From the NCBI RefSeq assembly GCF_002858765.1, contig NZ_PJRP01000016.1, positions 1 through 64,000 of the forward strand: DNA of 64,000 nucleotides, in the 5' to 3' direction. The notes under the pieces are model-generated. The model worked only from the letters and a program-made list of their open reading frames with translations, did not search any database and had not been told where the DNA came from. How positions within the stretch are numbered: position 1 is the first letter of the stretch; every line of letters begins with the position of its first letter. Source of the stretch: Cupriavidus pauculus. GTDB taxonomy: Bacteria > Pseudomonadota > Gammaproteobacteria > Burkholderiales > Burkholderiaceae. Positions 8,327-16,925 of this stretch are shown one piece after another. A program made the translations under genes and the position numbers.

Positions 8327-9229
8327 ATGAACCGTATCTTGCGCCGTGCGCTGGGGGTGGCGTCGCTCGCCCTGACCGTTGCGTTGACGGCCTGCGCGCC
8401 GGCCACTGTCAGCTCCACCAATCGCGCACGCGACTACGTGGCCAAGCCCGGCCGGCTCTACGTCATCTATCTGACCAACCTGGCCTGGGGCCAGGATTTT
8501 GTCACCGCCTTTCGCGACAAGTTTCGCGAGATCGCCGCACGGTGCGGCACGACGGTGGAATTCGAGTCCTACACGGGACTGGAACTGGAAGAGCGCGGCA
8601 TGCTGGTTCGCGCTGCAGAATTTGGCGCGGATACGATCCTCAGCATCAGCCACGGTGGTGGCGTCATCATGATGCCGGAAGGGCGCCGGGTCTCCGTTCA
8701 CTACGCGACGACGCTGCAGGACATGCGCGAAAGCCGCGTCGTCTGGCGCGGAAAGTTCGATTTTGGCCGCGGCGGCACGCTGATTCCGATCGAGGAGCGC
8801 GCCCAGGTATTCGCCATCGAACTGACCAACAGCCTGAAGCAGGACCAACTGCTGCGAGGCTGTACGCAGATCGCCATCGGATCGAACAATCGACTGGCGC
8901 AGGCGGCGCCCGGCACGCCTACGGCACCCAAGGCCGCATCCCAGTCGCCCGCCGTTGCGGCAGCCCCGGCGCCGGCCGACAAGCGTCCGGCTGCGGCAAC
9001 CTCGTCGGCACAGTCGGCTGCTCCCTCGGGCAACGCCGCGAAGGCGCCGGCAAGGCGCGATGGCGATGTCGTGCCGCCCGCCACTGCCGGTCAGGTGAAG
9101 ATGAGCGAACTCGATGCGCTGCTGGTACCCGAACCGGTCACCCGCAGGATGCCGGCTGGCGCCACGCTTCCCGCCAGCCCGGTCAAGGCGGGGATGGGCG
9201 AACTTGAATCGCTGCTGCCGGCGCAATAA
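8327..9229 (+). CDS. lipoprotein with Ala/Pro-rich tail and duplicated short motif
   Basis: A predicted outer- or inner-membrane lipoprotein of 300 residues. The signal ends in a clear lipobox, LTAC (Cys about residue 22). Residues ~35-190 form a globular alpha/beta domain (RLYVIYLTNLAWGQDFVTAF, then SHGGGVIMMPEG) that is not recognised. A low-complexity Ala/Pro/Ser linker (~200-265) leads to a tail carrying two copies of one short motif, KMSELDALLVPE and GMGELESLLPAQ, the second being the extreme C-terminus. It lies 16 bp downstream of a secreted protease and is surely co-transcribed with it. The tail motifs may be docking peptides; that is inference. Confidence 0.8.
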   Translation: MNRILRRALGVASLALTVALTACAPATVSSTNRARDYVAKPGRLYVIYLTNLAWGQDFVTAFRDKFREIAARCGTTVEFESYTGLELEERGMLVRAAEFGADTILSISHGGGVIMMPEGRRVSVHYATTLQDMRESRVVWRGKFDFGRGGTLIPIEERAQVFAIELTNSLKQDQLLRGCTQIAIGSNNRLAQAAPGTPTAPKAASQSPAVAAAPAPADKRPAAATSSAQSAAPSGNAAKAPARRDGDVVPPATAGQVKMSELDALLVPEPVTRRMPAGATLPASPVKAGMGELESLLPAQ

Positions 9230-9261
9230 CTGGCGCAGCCGGCCGAGCCACCGGCAGTGAC

Positions 9262-9294
9262 CGCGCGACATCGGCCATACACCGATGTCGCGCG
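9262..9294. terminator. long perfect hairpin between convergent units
   Basis: A 13-bp perfect stem (CGCGCGACATCGG with its complement) around a 7-nt loop separates the lipoprotein gene (plus) from the end of the threonate/erythronate operon (minus). There is no T-run on either side. It probably marks the shared transcript ends, by stem stabilisation or rho-linked termination. Confidence 0.6.
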
Positions 9295-9305
9295 GCGCAA
9301 CCGGT

Positions 9306-10277
9306 TCAGAGCGTCAGGCCCGCATCCTCCGCGTAGGCGCGGATCACCGAATCGAAGTCGGCGTCGCTGACAAATCCCAGTTCCAGCGCGCGGGAAGGGT
9401 CCCACGCGGCCGGCCAGGTGCCGACGATCTTCTCGACGCGCTCCTCACGCTCCCAGGTCACGCGGTTGGCCACCGCATCGCCGGCCACGCGGCGCAGGGC
9501 GTCCACCATCTGCGCCGCCGTCACCGACAGCCCCGGCAGGTTCACCACGCGGCGATTGCCGAAGCGGGCGCCGTCCAGTTCGATGCCATTGACCAGCGCC
9601 TGGATCGCGCCGCGCGGGGACAGCAGCCACAGCGCGGTGTCCGGGTGCACCGGGCAGTTGGCGGCCACGCCCGACAACGGTTCGCGGATGATGCCGCTGG
9701 CGAACGACGACGCGGCGGCATTGGGCTTGCCCGGCCGCACGCTGATCGTCGGCAGGCGCAGCACGCGGCCATCCACGAAACCCTTGCGGCTGTAGTCGGA
9801 CAGCAGCAGTTCGCCGATGGCCTTCTGCGCGCCGTACGAAGACTGCGGATTCAGCGCGGTATCGTCCTGCACCACGGGCGGCAGCTTGCCGCCATAGACG
9901 GCAACCGAGCTTGTGAACACCACGCGCGGCACGTGGCCGACCTGGCGGCACTTTTCCAGCAGCGCCCGCGAGGCGTCCAGGTTCACGCGCATGCCTAGGT
10001 CGAAATCGGCCTCGGCCTGCCCGCTGACCACGGCGGCCAGGTGAAAGATGGCGCCGGTGTCGCGGTCGATGGCCTGCGCGAGCACGGCCGGATCGGACAG
10101 GTCGCCGGTCACCACGCGCACGCGCGCATCGTCGATCTGCGGCGCCACCACGTCGAGCAGCGTGAGCTTGTCGATCGTGACGGCGCGGCCGTCCAGGTTC
10201 AGCGTGCCGCGCTTGAGCAGCAGGCGGGCCAGTTGCAGGCCCAGGAAACCGGCGCCGCCGGTAATCAGTACGTTCAT
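9306..10277 (-). CDS. denD: D-erythronate dehydrogenase
   Basis: An NAD-dependent extended SDR/epimerase-family protein of 323 residues with an N-terminal GGAGFLG nucleotide-binding motif, HLAAVVSG, TSSVAVYGG and the catalytic pair in SSYGAQKAIGE (Tyr-x3-Lys). The close fit to DenD, with PTISVRPGKPNAAASSF and its operon partners, indicates oxidation of D-erythronate to 2-oxo-tetronate (2-dehydro-D-erythronate). That product is then handled by the otnI, otnK and otnC products encoded upstream. It is the last gene of the operon. Assignment rests on family plus complete pathway context, using the published DUF1537 tetronate pathway. Confidence 0.92.
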   Translation of the reverse strand: MNVLITGGAGFLGLQLARLLLKRGTLNLDGRAVTIDKLTLLDVVAPQIDDARVRVVTGDLSDPAVLAQAIDRDTGAIFHLAAVVSGQAEADFDLGMRVNLDASRALLEKCRQVGHVPRVVFTSSVAVYGGKLPPVVQDDTALNPQSSYGAQKAIGELLLSDYSRKGFVDGRVLRLPTISVRPGKPNAAASSFASGIIREPLSGVAANCPVHPDTALWLLSPRGAIQALVNGIELDGARFGNRRVVNLPGLSVTAAQMVDALRRVAGDAVANRVTWEREERVEKIVGTWPAAWDPSRALELGFVSDADFDSVIRAYAEDAGLTL

Positions 10278-10308
10278 GGTTGCAACAATCCGGTGGGTTT
10301 GCGGAGGA

Positions 10309-11091
10309 TCAACGCTTCAGGTACGGCTTGAGCCAGCCCAGGCCCTCGGACGTGCCGGCGCGCGGGCGGTACTCGCAGCCGATCCAGCCCGTGTAGCCGA
10401 GCCGGTCGATCGCGTCGAACAGGTACGGGTAGTTCAGCTCGCCGATGTCCGGCTCGTGCCGTTCGGGCACGCCGGCAATCTGGATATGGCCGATTCCGGC
10501 AAAGTCGCGCTCCAGCTTCTTCGCGATGTCGCCTTCCACGATCTGGCAGTGGTAGCAGTCGAACTGCACCTTCAGGTTGGCGGCGCCCACCTGCTGGCAG
10601 ATGGCCTGGCCGTCGTCCTGGCGATTCAGGAAGTAGCCCGGCATGTCGCGCGTGTTGATCGGCTCGATCAGCACCGTGATACCGTGCGCAGCCGCCGACG
10701 CTGCGGCGTAGGCCAGGTTTTCCAGATAGACGGCGCGGCAGCGGGCGCGGTCGGCGTCGGCCGGCACGAGGCCAGCCATCACGTGCACCCGGTCGTTGCC
10801 GATCACGGCCGCGTATTCCAGCGCCTTGGCAAACGCATTGCGGAACTCGGTCTCGCGGCCGGGCAGCGCGGCGATGCCACGCTCGCCGGCGGCCCAGTCG
10901 CCCGGCGGCGCGTTGAACAGGGCCTGGGTCAGGCCATGCGCGTCCAGCCGCTGGCGGATCTCGGCGGCCGGATGGTCGTATGGGAACAGGTACTCCACGG
11001 CCTGGAAGCCGTCCTTTGCCGCTGCGGCAAAGCGGTCCAGGAAGTCGTGTTCCGTGTACATCATCGAGAGGTTCGCGGCAAAGCGCGGCAT
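10309..11091 (-). CDS. otnI: 2-oxo-tetronate isomerase
   Basis: A 260-residue xylose-isomerase-like TIM barrel of the hydroxypyruvate-isomerase family. Readable elements are FAANLSMMYTE at the N-terminus, VLIEPINTRDMPGYFL (metal-binding Glu), QFDCYHCQ (Asp/His) and GCEYRPRA near the C-terminus. In this context it interconverts 2-oxo-tetronate and 3-oxo-tetronate, which joins the products of LtnD and DenD to the kinase OtnK. It is 31 bp from denD and downstream of the MFS gene on the same strand. A hydroxypyruvate isomerase role is the alternative, but the operon argues against it. Confidence 0.92.
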   Translation of the reverse strand: MPRFAANLSMMYTEHDFLDRFAAAAKDGFQAVEYLFPYDHPAAEIRQRLDAHGLTQALFNAPPGDWAAGERGIAALPGRETEFRNAFAKALEYAAVIGNDRVHVMAGLVPADADRARCRAVYLENLAYAAASAAAHGITVLIEPINTRDMPGYFLNRQDDGQAICQQVGAANLKVQFDCYHCQIVEGDIAKKLERDFAGIGHIQIAGVPERHEPDIGELNYPYLFDAIDRLGYTGWIGCEYRPRAGTSEGLGWLKPYLKR

Positions 11092-11119
11092 GTCAGGTCT
11101 CCTGGAAATTCAGATTCGA

Positions 11120-12478
11120 TCAGCGGTTGACCAGCTTGGCCGGGGTCAGCCACACCAGCAGGGCGCCCACGATCAGGATGGCCGACAGCACATACATCGG
11201 CAATTGCGTGCTCTGTGTCAGGTCCTTGAGCGCGCCGACCATGTACGGCGACACAAAGCCTGCCAGGTTGCCCACCGAGTTGACCACGGCGATGCCCGAT
11301 GCGGCGGCAATGCCGCTCAGGAACGACGTCGGCAGCGACCAGAACAGCGGTGCGCAGGTCAGCACGCCGGCGGCGGCCAGCGACAGCGCGGCGATGGCCA
11401 CGGTCGTATTGTGGGTGAACGACGCCGCAATCGCAAAGCCCGTGGCGCCCATCAGTGCCGGCACGATCAGGTGCCAGCGGCGTTCGCGACGGGCGTCGGC
11501 GCTGTGGCCCAGGATGTTCATGACGACGATCGCGCAGACGAACGGGATGGCGGAAAGCAGGCCGATGTTGAGGTTGCCGGTCACGCCGCTGGCCTTGACC
11601 AGCGTCGGCATCCAGAACGTCAGCGCGTACTGGCCGGTCACGAAACAGAAGTAGATCAGGCACATCCACCAGACGCGGCGGTCGCTGAACACGGCGCCCA
11701 GCGAATGCATGTCGCGCTGACCGTTGGCTGCGGCGGCGGCCGATGCGGCGCGCTCGTCCTCTTCGATATTGCGCTTGAGCACGCGCTTTTCGTCATTGCT
11801 GAGCCACGGCGCCTTGTCGATGCCGTCGCGCAGCACGAAGATCGTCACGATGCCGATGGCAAACGCGGGCAGCGCCTCGATGAAGAACATCCATTGCCAG
11901 CCGGCCCAGCCGTGGGTGTCGTGGAACGCGTCCATGATCCAGCCCGACAGCGGGTTGCCGAACATGCCGGCCACCGGAATGCCCGACATGAACAGCGCGA
12001 TCATCTTGGCGCGGCGGTGCGACGGATACCAGTACGTCAGGTACAGGATCACGCCCGGATAGAAGCCCGCCTCGGCCAGGCCCAGCAGGAAACGCATGGC
12101 ATAGAACTGCGTGGGCGTCTGCACGAACACGAACGCGGCCGAGATGATGCCCCACGTGATCATGATCCGCGCAATCCAGATGCGCGCGCCGATGCGGTGC
12201 ATCAGCAGGTTGCTGGGCACCTCGAACAGGAAGTAGCCGATGAAGAACAGGCCGGCGCCCAGACCGAACACGGTCTCGGAGAACTGCAGGTCCTGCGCCA
12301 TCTGCAGCTTGGCGAAGCCCACGTTGACGCGATCGAGGTAGGCGATCACGTAGCACAGCATCAGGAACGGCATGATGCGCCAGAACACCTTGTTGTAGGC
12401 GCTCTTTTCGGTGGCGGCGTCGGCGTTCAGCCGTGCGTCGGCGGCAGGGGTCCCCACCGCGGGGTTGGATGCGGTCAT
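11120..12478 (-). CDS. MFS transporter, anion:cation symporter family, for four-carbon sugar acids
   Basis: A 452-residue major facilitator with about 12 membrane segments. The ACS-family signature YLDRVNVGFAKLQM appears in the first helix/loop, and the central cytoplasmic loop is charged (NDEKRVLKRNIEEDERA). ACS members import organic anions such as tartrate, galactonate or phthalate with protons. Its position inside the ltnD-otnK-otnC-otnI-denD operon makes L-threonate and D-erythronate the expected substrates; this is inference from context. It is separated from otnC by 193 bp that carry two REP-like hairpins, so it may have a separate transcript end or start there. Confidence 0.9.
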   Translation of the reverse strand: MTASNPAVGTPAADARLNADAATEKSAYNKVFWRIMPFLMLCYVIAYLDRVNVGFAKLQMAQDLQFSETVFGLGAGLFFIGYFLFEVPSNLLMHRIGARIWIARIMITWGIISAAFVFVQTPTQFYAMRFLLGLAEAGFYPGVILYLTYWYPSHRRAKMIALFMSGIPVAGMFGNPLSGWIMDAFHDTHGWAGWQWMFFIEALPAFAIGIVTIFVLRDGIDKAPWLSNDEKRVLKRNIEEDERAASAAAAANGQRDMHSLGAVFSDRRVWWMCLIYFCFVTGQYALTFWMPTLVKASGVTGNLNIGLLSAIPFVCAIVVMNILGHSADARRERRWHLIVPALMGATGFAIAASFTHNTTVAIAALSLAAAGVLTCAPLFWSLPTSFLSGIAAASGIAVVNSVGNLAGFVSPYMVGALKDLTQSTQLPMYVLSAILIVGALLVWLTPAKLVNR

Positions 12479-12520
12479 TTTTGGTCAGTCTCCACGTGTA
12501 TTGAAAATTCAGCCGGTTTG

Positions 12521-12642
12521 CCCCCTCTCCCGCACGGCGGGGGAGGGTTGGGGAGAGGGCAGGGGCGTTTGTTTTGTGGCGTCGCCTGGGGGATGCGCTG
12601 GCCCTCTCCCCCGGCCCCCCTCCCGCCAGGCGGGAGAGGGGA
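12521..12642. repeat. pair of REP-like GC-rich hairpins between otnC and the MFS gene
   Basis: The 193-bp gap holds two imperfect palindromes, at 12521-12559 and 12602-12642, built from CCCTCTCCC and GGGAGAGGG half-sites around CCCGCC/GGCGGG cores. The reverse complement of the first closely matches the element at 41439-41476, so this is a dispersed family. Pairs in opposite orientation resemble BIMEs. They probably affect mRNA stability or act as attenuators inside the operon. No gene is present in the gap. Confidence 0.75.
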
Positions 12643-12671
12643 GAAACAATCAGCCGGTAGGTATTACAGGT

Positions 12672-13313
12672 TCACCACCTCGCCTTGAACGTGTCGCGCA
12701 GTTCCGCCAGCGCGGCTTCATCGAGCGGGGCCGGCTTGTCTCCGAGCATCATCCAGAGCTTCGCGGTTTCTTCCAGCTCCTCCAGCGCCCAGGCGGCGCG
12801 CGACACGCTGTCTTCCCACACCACCGGGCCCAGGCGTGCCAGCAGCACGCCGCGCACCTCGTTGGCCAGTTGCGCCACGCGGGCGGCCACGGCCGGATCG
12901 CCGGGGCGGTGGTACGGAATCAGCGGGATATGGCCGACCTTCATCACGTAGTACGGCGTGATCGGCGGCAGCACGTCGTCGGGCTGCCAGACGCCGGCCA
13001 GCGTCAGGGCCACCAGGTGGGTCGAATGGGTGTGCACCACGCCGTGGGCGTTCGGGTTGTTGTCGTAGACACAGCGGTGCAGGGCCAGCGTCTTCGACGG
13101 CTTGTCGCCCGACACCCATGTGCCGTCGGTGGCCACCTTGGCCACCTTGGCCGGATCGAGCGTGCCCAGGCAGGCATCGGTGGGCGTGATCAGCCAGCCG
13201 TCTTCCAGGCGCGCGCTGATATTGCCGGCCGTGCCGACCGTGTAGCCGCGCTGGAACAGGCTGGCGCCGACGCGGCAGATCTCTTCGCGCAGTGCGCTTT
13301 CGTGCTGGCTCAT
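12672..13313 (-). CDS. otnC: 3-oxo-tetronate 4-phosphate decarboxylase
   Basis: A 213-residue class II aldolase-fold protein. VVHTHSTHLVAL holds the zinc-binding His pair and GNISARLEDG the substrate-phosphate loop. In this operon it decarboxylates 3-oxo-tetronate 4-phosphate to dihydroxyacetone phosphate. Its ATG overlaps the otnK stop by 4 bp, so the two are translationally coupled. It is of the same superfamily as the truncated remnant at 106-516, but is intact. Confidence 0.93.
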   Translation of the reverse strand: MSQHESALREEICRVGASLFQRGYTVGTAGNISARLEDGWLITPTDACLGTLDPAKVAKVATDGTWVSGDKPSKTLALHRCVYDNNPNAHGVVHTHSTHLVALTLAGVWQPDDVLPPITPYYVMKVGHIPLIPYHRPGDPAVAARVAQLANEVRGVLLARLGPVVWEDSVSRAAWALEELEETAKLWMMLGDKPAPLDEAALAELRDTFKARW

Positions 13314-14611
13314 CGCGCGGCTCCCAACGCCTGCAGCGCTTCGTCGAAGAAGTTCTCCGCGCCGAAGTTGCCCGATTTCAGGGCCAGCGCCAGCGGTTCG
13401 GCGTCCAGCGTGACCGCGGCCGGCACGCCCGGTGCAATCTGGCGGCCGATGCGCAGCGACTGCACGCCCAGCGCCTGCACCACGGCGCCCGACGTTTCGC
13501 CGCCGGCCACCACAAAGCGGCGCGTGCCGCGTGCCTTCAGGGTGGCGGCGATGCAGGCCAGCGCGTGCTCCACCAGTTCGCCAGCGCGTGCCACGCCCAG
13601 TTCGGCCTGCACGGCCTTGACCTGCTCGGGTTGCGCGGTGGCGTAGATCAGCACCGGTTCGTCATGGTCGCGTGCGAAGGCCAGGGCCTCGTCGGCCACG
13701 GCCTCGCCACGCGCCAGGCGCAGCGGGTCGATCCGCAGGGCGGGGCGCTTCTGGGCAATCCAGTGCGCCACCTGGCCGTTCGTGGCGCGCGATGCGCTGC
13801 CTGCCAGCACCACGCCATGGCCGTTGACGGCGGGCACGTCGGCCGCGTCGGTGCGCGCCGGCAGCAATCCGGCCCGGCGGAAATTCTCCGGCAGGCCCAG
13901 CGCGATGCCCGAGCCGCCGGTAATCAGCGGCAGCGCCGCGCAGCCTTCGCCCAGCGCGAACAGGTTGGCGTCGGAGATCGCATCGGCAATCGCCAGCTTT
14001 ACGCCTTCGGCGCGCAGCGCGTCGATGCGGGTGCGCACGGCATCGGCACCCTTGCTCACGGTGTCATAACGCAGCAGCCCCACCTTGGCCTGGCTCTGGC
14101 GCTGCAGCACGCGCACCAGGTTGGCATCGGTCATCGGCGTCAGCGGATGATGCTCCATGCCCGATTCGTTGAGCAGGGCATCGGCCACGAACAGGTGACC
14201 CCGGAAGATCGTGCGGCCGTTCTCGGGGAAGGCCGGGCAGGCGATCGTGAAATCGCTGCCCAGCGCGTCGAGCAGGGCCTCGGCCACCGGGCCGATATTG
14301 CCGGCCTCGGTGGAATCGAACGTCGAGCAGTACTTGAACACGAACTGGCGGCAGCCCTGTTCGCGCAGCCAGGCCAGTGCAGCCAGCGACTGTGCCACCG
14401 CGTCGGCTGCCGGAATCGTGCGCGACTTCAACGCGACGACGATGGCGTCGGCTTCCACGGCCGACGTGGGCACGCCGATCGTCTGAACGGTGCGCATGCC
14501 GTTGCGCACCAGCGTGTTGGCCAGGTCGGTGGCGCCGGTGAAATCGTCGGCGATGCAGCCCAATAGCGGGCCATTCGCACGATTTGGGTGATTCGGGCGG
14601 TCGGTCGTCAT
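13310..14611 (-). CDS. otnK: 3-oxo-tetronate kinase (DUF1537 family)
   Basis: A four-carbon acid-sugar kinase of 433 residues. The N-terminal domain begins LLGCIADDFTGATDLANTL, the family hallmark for sugar binding. The C-terminal nucleotide-binding domain has FVVAGGETSGAVVQALGV. It phosphorylates 3-oxo-tetronate at O4 with ATP in the cytoplasm. ATG 14611 (MTTDRPNHPN) was chosen because the longer frame upstream reads into the preceding gene's end and lacks family similarity. The gene lies 4 bp after ltnD and is coupled to otnC. Confidence 0.94.
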   Translation of the reverse strand: MTTDRPNHPNRANGPLLGCIADDFTGATDLANTLVRNGMRTVQTIGVPTSAVEADAIVVALKSRTIPAADAVAQSLAALAWLREQGCRQFVFKYCSTFDSTEAGNIGPVAEALLDALGSDFTIACPAFPENGRTIFRGHLFVADALLNESGMEHHPLTPMTDANLVRVLQRQSQAKVGLLRYDTVSKGADAVRTRIDALRAEGVKLAIADAISDANLFALGEGCAALPLITGGSGIALGLPENFRRAGLLPARTDAADVPAVNGHGVVLAGSASRATNGQVAHWIAQKRPALRIDPLRLARGEAVADEALAFARDHDEPVLIYATAQPEQVKAVQAELGVARAGELVEHALACIAATLKARGTRRFVVAGGETSGAVVQALGVQSLRIGRQIAPGVPAAVTLDAEPLALALKSGNFGAENFFDEALQALGAAR

Positions 14612-14615
14612 CGCC

Positions 14616-15515
14616 TTACTCCTTCGTCTTGCCGGCCGGCAGTTCGATGCCCGGGAAGATCTTGATGACGGCCGAATCGTCCTCGCCGCCATGGCCGGCG
14701 GTGGATGCCATCATGAACATCTGGTGCGCGGCAGCCGACAGCGGCAGCGGAAATTTGCTGGTGCGCGCGGTGTCGAGCACCATGCCCAGGTCCTTGACGA
14801 AGATGTCGACGGCCGACAGCGGCGTGTAGTCGCCCGCCAGGATGTGCGGCACGCGGTTTTCAAACATCCACGAATTGCCGGCGCTGTGCGTGATGACGTC
14901 GTAGAGCGCGTCCGGGTCCACGCCTTCGCGCAGGCCCAGGGCCATGGCTTCGGCCGCGGCGGCGATATGCACGCCAGCCAGCAGCTGGTTGATGATCTTG
15001 ACCTTCGAGCCCGCGCCGTGGGCATCGCCCAGGCGGTAGACCTTGCCGGCGATGGCGCCCAGCACGTCTTCGGCCAGCGCGTAGGCTTCGGCCGGGCCGG
15101 ACGTCATCATCGTCATTTCGCCAGTGGCGGCGCGGGCGGCGCCGCCCGAGACCGGCGCGTCGATCAGCAGCAGGTCCTTTTCGGCCAGGCGCTTGCCCAG
15201 CGCTTCGGCAAAGCCGGGCGGCACGGTAGCGCTGGCAATCACGAGCTTGCCGGCGGCCATGGCCGGCACGGCACCCTGTTCGCCGAACAGCACCGATTCG
15301 GTCTGCGCGGCGTTGACCACCAGCGTGATCACCACGTCGCAGCGCTCGCCCAGTTCGGCCGGGCTGCCGCAGGGCACGCCGCCGGCGTCGGCAAAGCGGC
15401 GCAGCACTTCATCGCGCAGATCGAACGCATGGACCTTGAAGCCGGCGCGCAGCAGCGACTGCGCTACGCCATAGCCCATCGCGCCCAAGCCGATGACACC
15501 AATATTCCTGGACAT
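14616..15515 (-). CDS. ltnD: L-threonate dehydrogenase
   Basis: A 299-residue beta-hydroxyacid dehydrogenase. It has the N-terminal GVIGLGAMGYGVAQSL nucleotide motif, the DAPVSGGAARAATGE substrate-binding motif and the catalytic Lys in GAGSKVKIINQLL. Family members such as 3-hydroxyisobutyrate and tartronate semialdehyde dehydrogenases share these. Being the first enzyme gene after the regulator, followed by otnK and otnC, it fits LtnD, which oxidises L-threonate at C2 to 2-oxo-tetronate with NAD+. It is 20 bp downstream of the regulator gene. Confidence 0.93.
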   Translation of the reverse strand: MSRNIGVIGLGAMGYGVAQSLLRAGFKVHAFDLRDEVLRRFADAGGVPCGSPAELGERCDVVITLVVNAAQTESVLFGEQGAVPAMAAGKLVIASATVPPGFAEALGKRLAEKDLLLIDAPVSGGAARAATGEMTMMTSGPAEAYALAEDVLGAIAGKVYRLGDAHGAGSKVKIINQLLAGVHIAAAAEAMALGLREGVDPDALYDVITHSAGNSWMFENRVPHILAGDYTPLSAVDIFVKDLGMVLDTARTSKFPLPLSAAAHQMFMMASTAGHGGEDDSAVIKIFPGIELPAGKTKE

Positions 15516-15535
15516 GGAAATCTCCTGAAAGCGGA

Positions 15536-16279
15536 TTAATGCGACGGGCCTTGCGGCAGGTCGCCGGCGGCAGCATCGTCGTCGCCCAATTGCGACAGGC
15601 GGCGCGCCGCGTTGTACATGTGGTTCTGCGCGGCATTGCGCGCGGCATCGGGGTCGCCCGCGCGGATGGCGGCGACGATGGCCTGGTGTTCCTCGCGCAC
15701 CTGGCGCGAGAAGTCCTCGCGGCGCGCCTCGTTGGTACGCGTGACGCGCGTGGCGGTTTCCAGGTACTGGCTCAGGAACGCCAGGGTCTTGAGGAAGTAG
15801 GGGTTGCCGGTGGCTTCGGCGATGGCGCGGTGGAAGCCCACGTCGGCGTCCACCCCGTCGCCGCCGCCGGCCACTTCGGCATCCAGCCGGGCCAGCGCGG
15901 CGTCGATGCTGGCCATGGCCGCGTCGGTGCGGCGGCGGGCCGCCTGCGCGGCCACCTCGGCTTCGATGGAACGTCGCAGTTCCACGATCTGCAGCACCGA
16001 TTCCAGCGTGCCGACGTCGGTGTAGTCGATGCGCAGCGGCCGGATGCCGGCCTGCTCTGTGACGAATACGCCGCTGCCCTGGCGCGATTCCACCAGCCCT
16101 TCGTACTTGAGCCGCGCAATGGCCTCGCGGATCACGGTGCGGCTGACGCCGAATTCCTCGGACAGCACGGCTTCGGTGGGCAGCTTGGCGCCACGCGGAA
16201 ACACACCGCCTTCGATCTTTTCGAGTAGCTGTTCGGCCACGCTGTCGGTCAGCGCACGGGCTGGAATCTTCTGGAACAT
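15536..16279 (-). CDS. FadR/GntR-family (FCD) regulator of the tetronate operon
   Basis: A 247-residue transcription factor. The N-terminal winged helix is PTEAVLSEEFGVSRTVIREA with the EGLVESRQGSG wing, followed by an all-helical FCD ligand-binding domain (FHRAIAEATGNPYFLKTL carries likely metal/ligand residues). As first gene of the operon it probably autoregulates and responds to a tetronate or pathway intermediate. The start is either ATG 16279 or GTG 16288; neither has a strong ribosome-binding site. The ~187-bp intergenic region upstream must hold the operon promoter and the divergent GNAT promoter. Confidence 0.9.
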   Translation of the reverse strand: MFQKIPARALTDSVAEQLLEKIEGGVFPRGAKLPTEAVLSEEFGVSRTVIREAIARLKYEGLVESRQGSGVFVTEQAGIRPLRIDYTDVGTLESVLQIVELRRSIEAEVAAQAARRRTDAAMASIDAALARLDAEVAGGGDGVDADVGFHRAIAEATGNPYFLKTLAFLSQYLETATRVTRTNEARREDFSRQVREEHQAIVAAIRAGDPDAARNAAQNHMYNAARRLSQLGDDDAAAGDLPQGPSH

Positions 16280-16465
16280 CGTCGTCACGTCATCGGGTAG
16301 TCAGGTCATCATACAAATTTCACACAGCGATGGCAGGGGGGAAATCCCTAGGACGGTGCGGGCAGTGGCCGATAATCGCACGGCTCCGCTGCGCCGCCTT
16401 GACCGCCATCACCTGCCCGGCGGCGTATCATTGCGCCTTTCTCAGACTTTCCGCCCTCGAACATC

Positions 16466-16900
16466 ATGTCCGTCATCACCGATTCCGTACTGGTCTGCGC
16501 CTGGGATGAAGCCCGCGAACGTGCGCGCGCCATCCGCTACAGCGTGTTTGTAGAGGAGCAGGGCGTGCCGGTGGAACTGGAGTGGGACGACATGGACGCG
16601 CCAAGCTGGCACGCGCTGGCGTTTGCCCAGGACGGCACGCCGGTGGCCACGGGCCGGCTGCTGCCGGATGGCCATATTGGCCGCATGGCGGTGCTGAAGG
16701 TGGCGCGCGGCACGGGCGTGGGCGCGAAGGTGCTCGATGCACTGATGGCCAAGGCCGCCGAACTGGGCTACCCGGAGCTGATCCTCAACGCCCAGACCCA
16801 CGCGGCGCCGTTCTACGCGCGCGTGGGTTTCGAGCAGGTGGGGGCGGAATTCGAGGAAGCCGGCATTCCCCACATCGAGATGCGCAAGCGCATCGGCTGA
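16466..16900 (+). CDS. GNAT acetyltransferase (ElaA/YjcF-like)
   Basis: A compact 144-residue GNAT protein. The N-terminal AIRYSVFVEEQGVPVELEWD is typical of the ElaA/YjcF subgroup, and the acetyl-CoA loop region is VLKVARGTGVGAKVLDALM. QTHAAPFYARVGFEQVG follows as the C-terminal strand-helix pair. It transfers an acetyl group to an unknown amine. It is divergent from the tetronate operon regulator and convergent with the CoA-transferase gene, so it is a single-gene unit. Confidence 0.9.
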   Translation: MSVITDSVLVCAWDEARERARAIRYSVFVEEQGVPVELEWDDMDAPSWHALAFAQDGTPVATGRLLPDGHIGRMAVLKVARGTGVGAKVLDALMAKAAELGYPELILNAQTHAAPFYARVGFEQVGAEFEEAGIPHIEMRKRIG

Positions 16901-16925
16901 AATCCGGCCGGCTCCCGGTCTTCAG

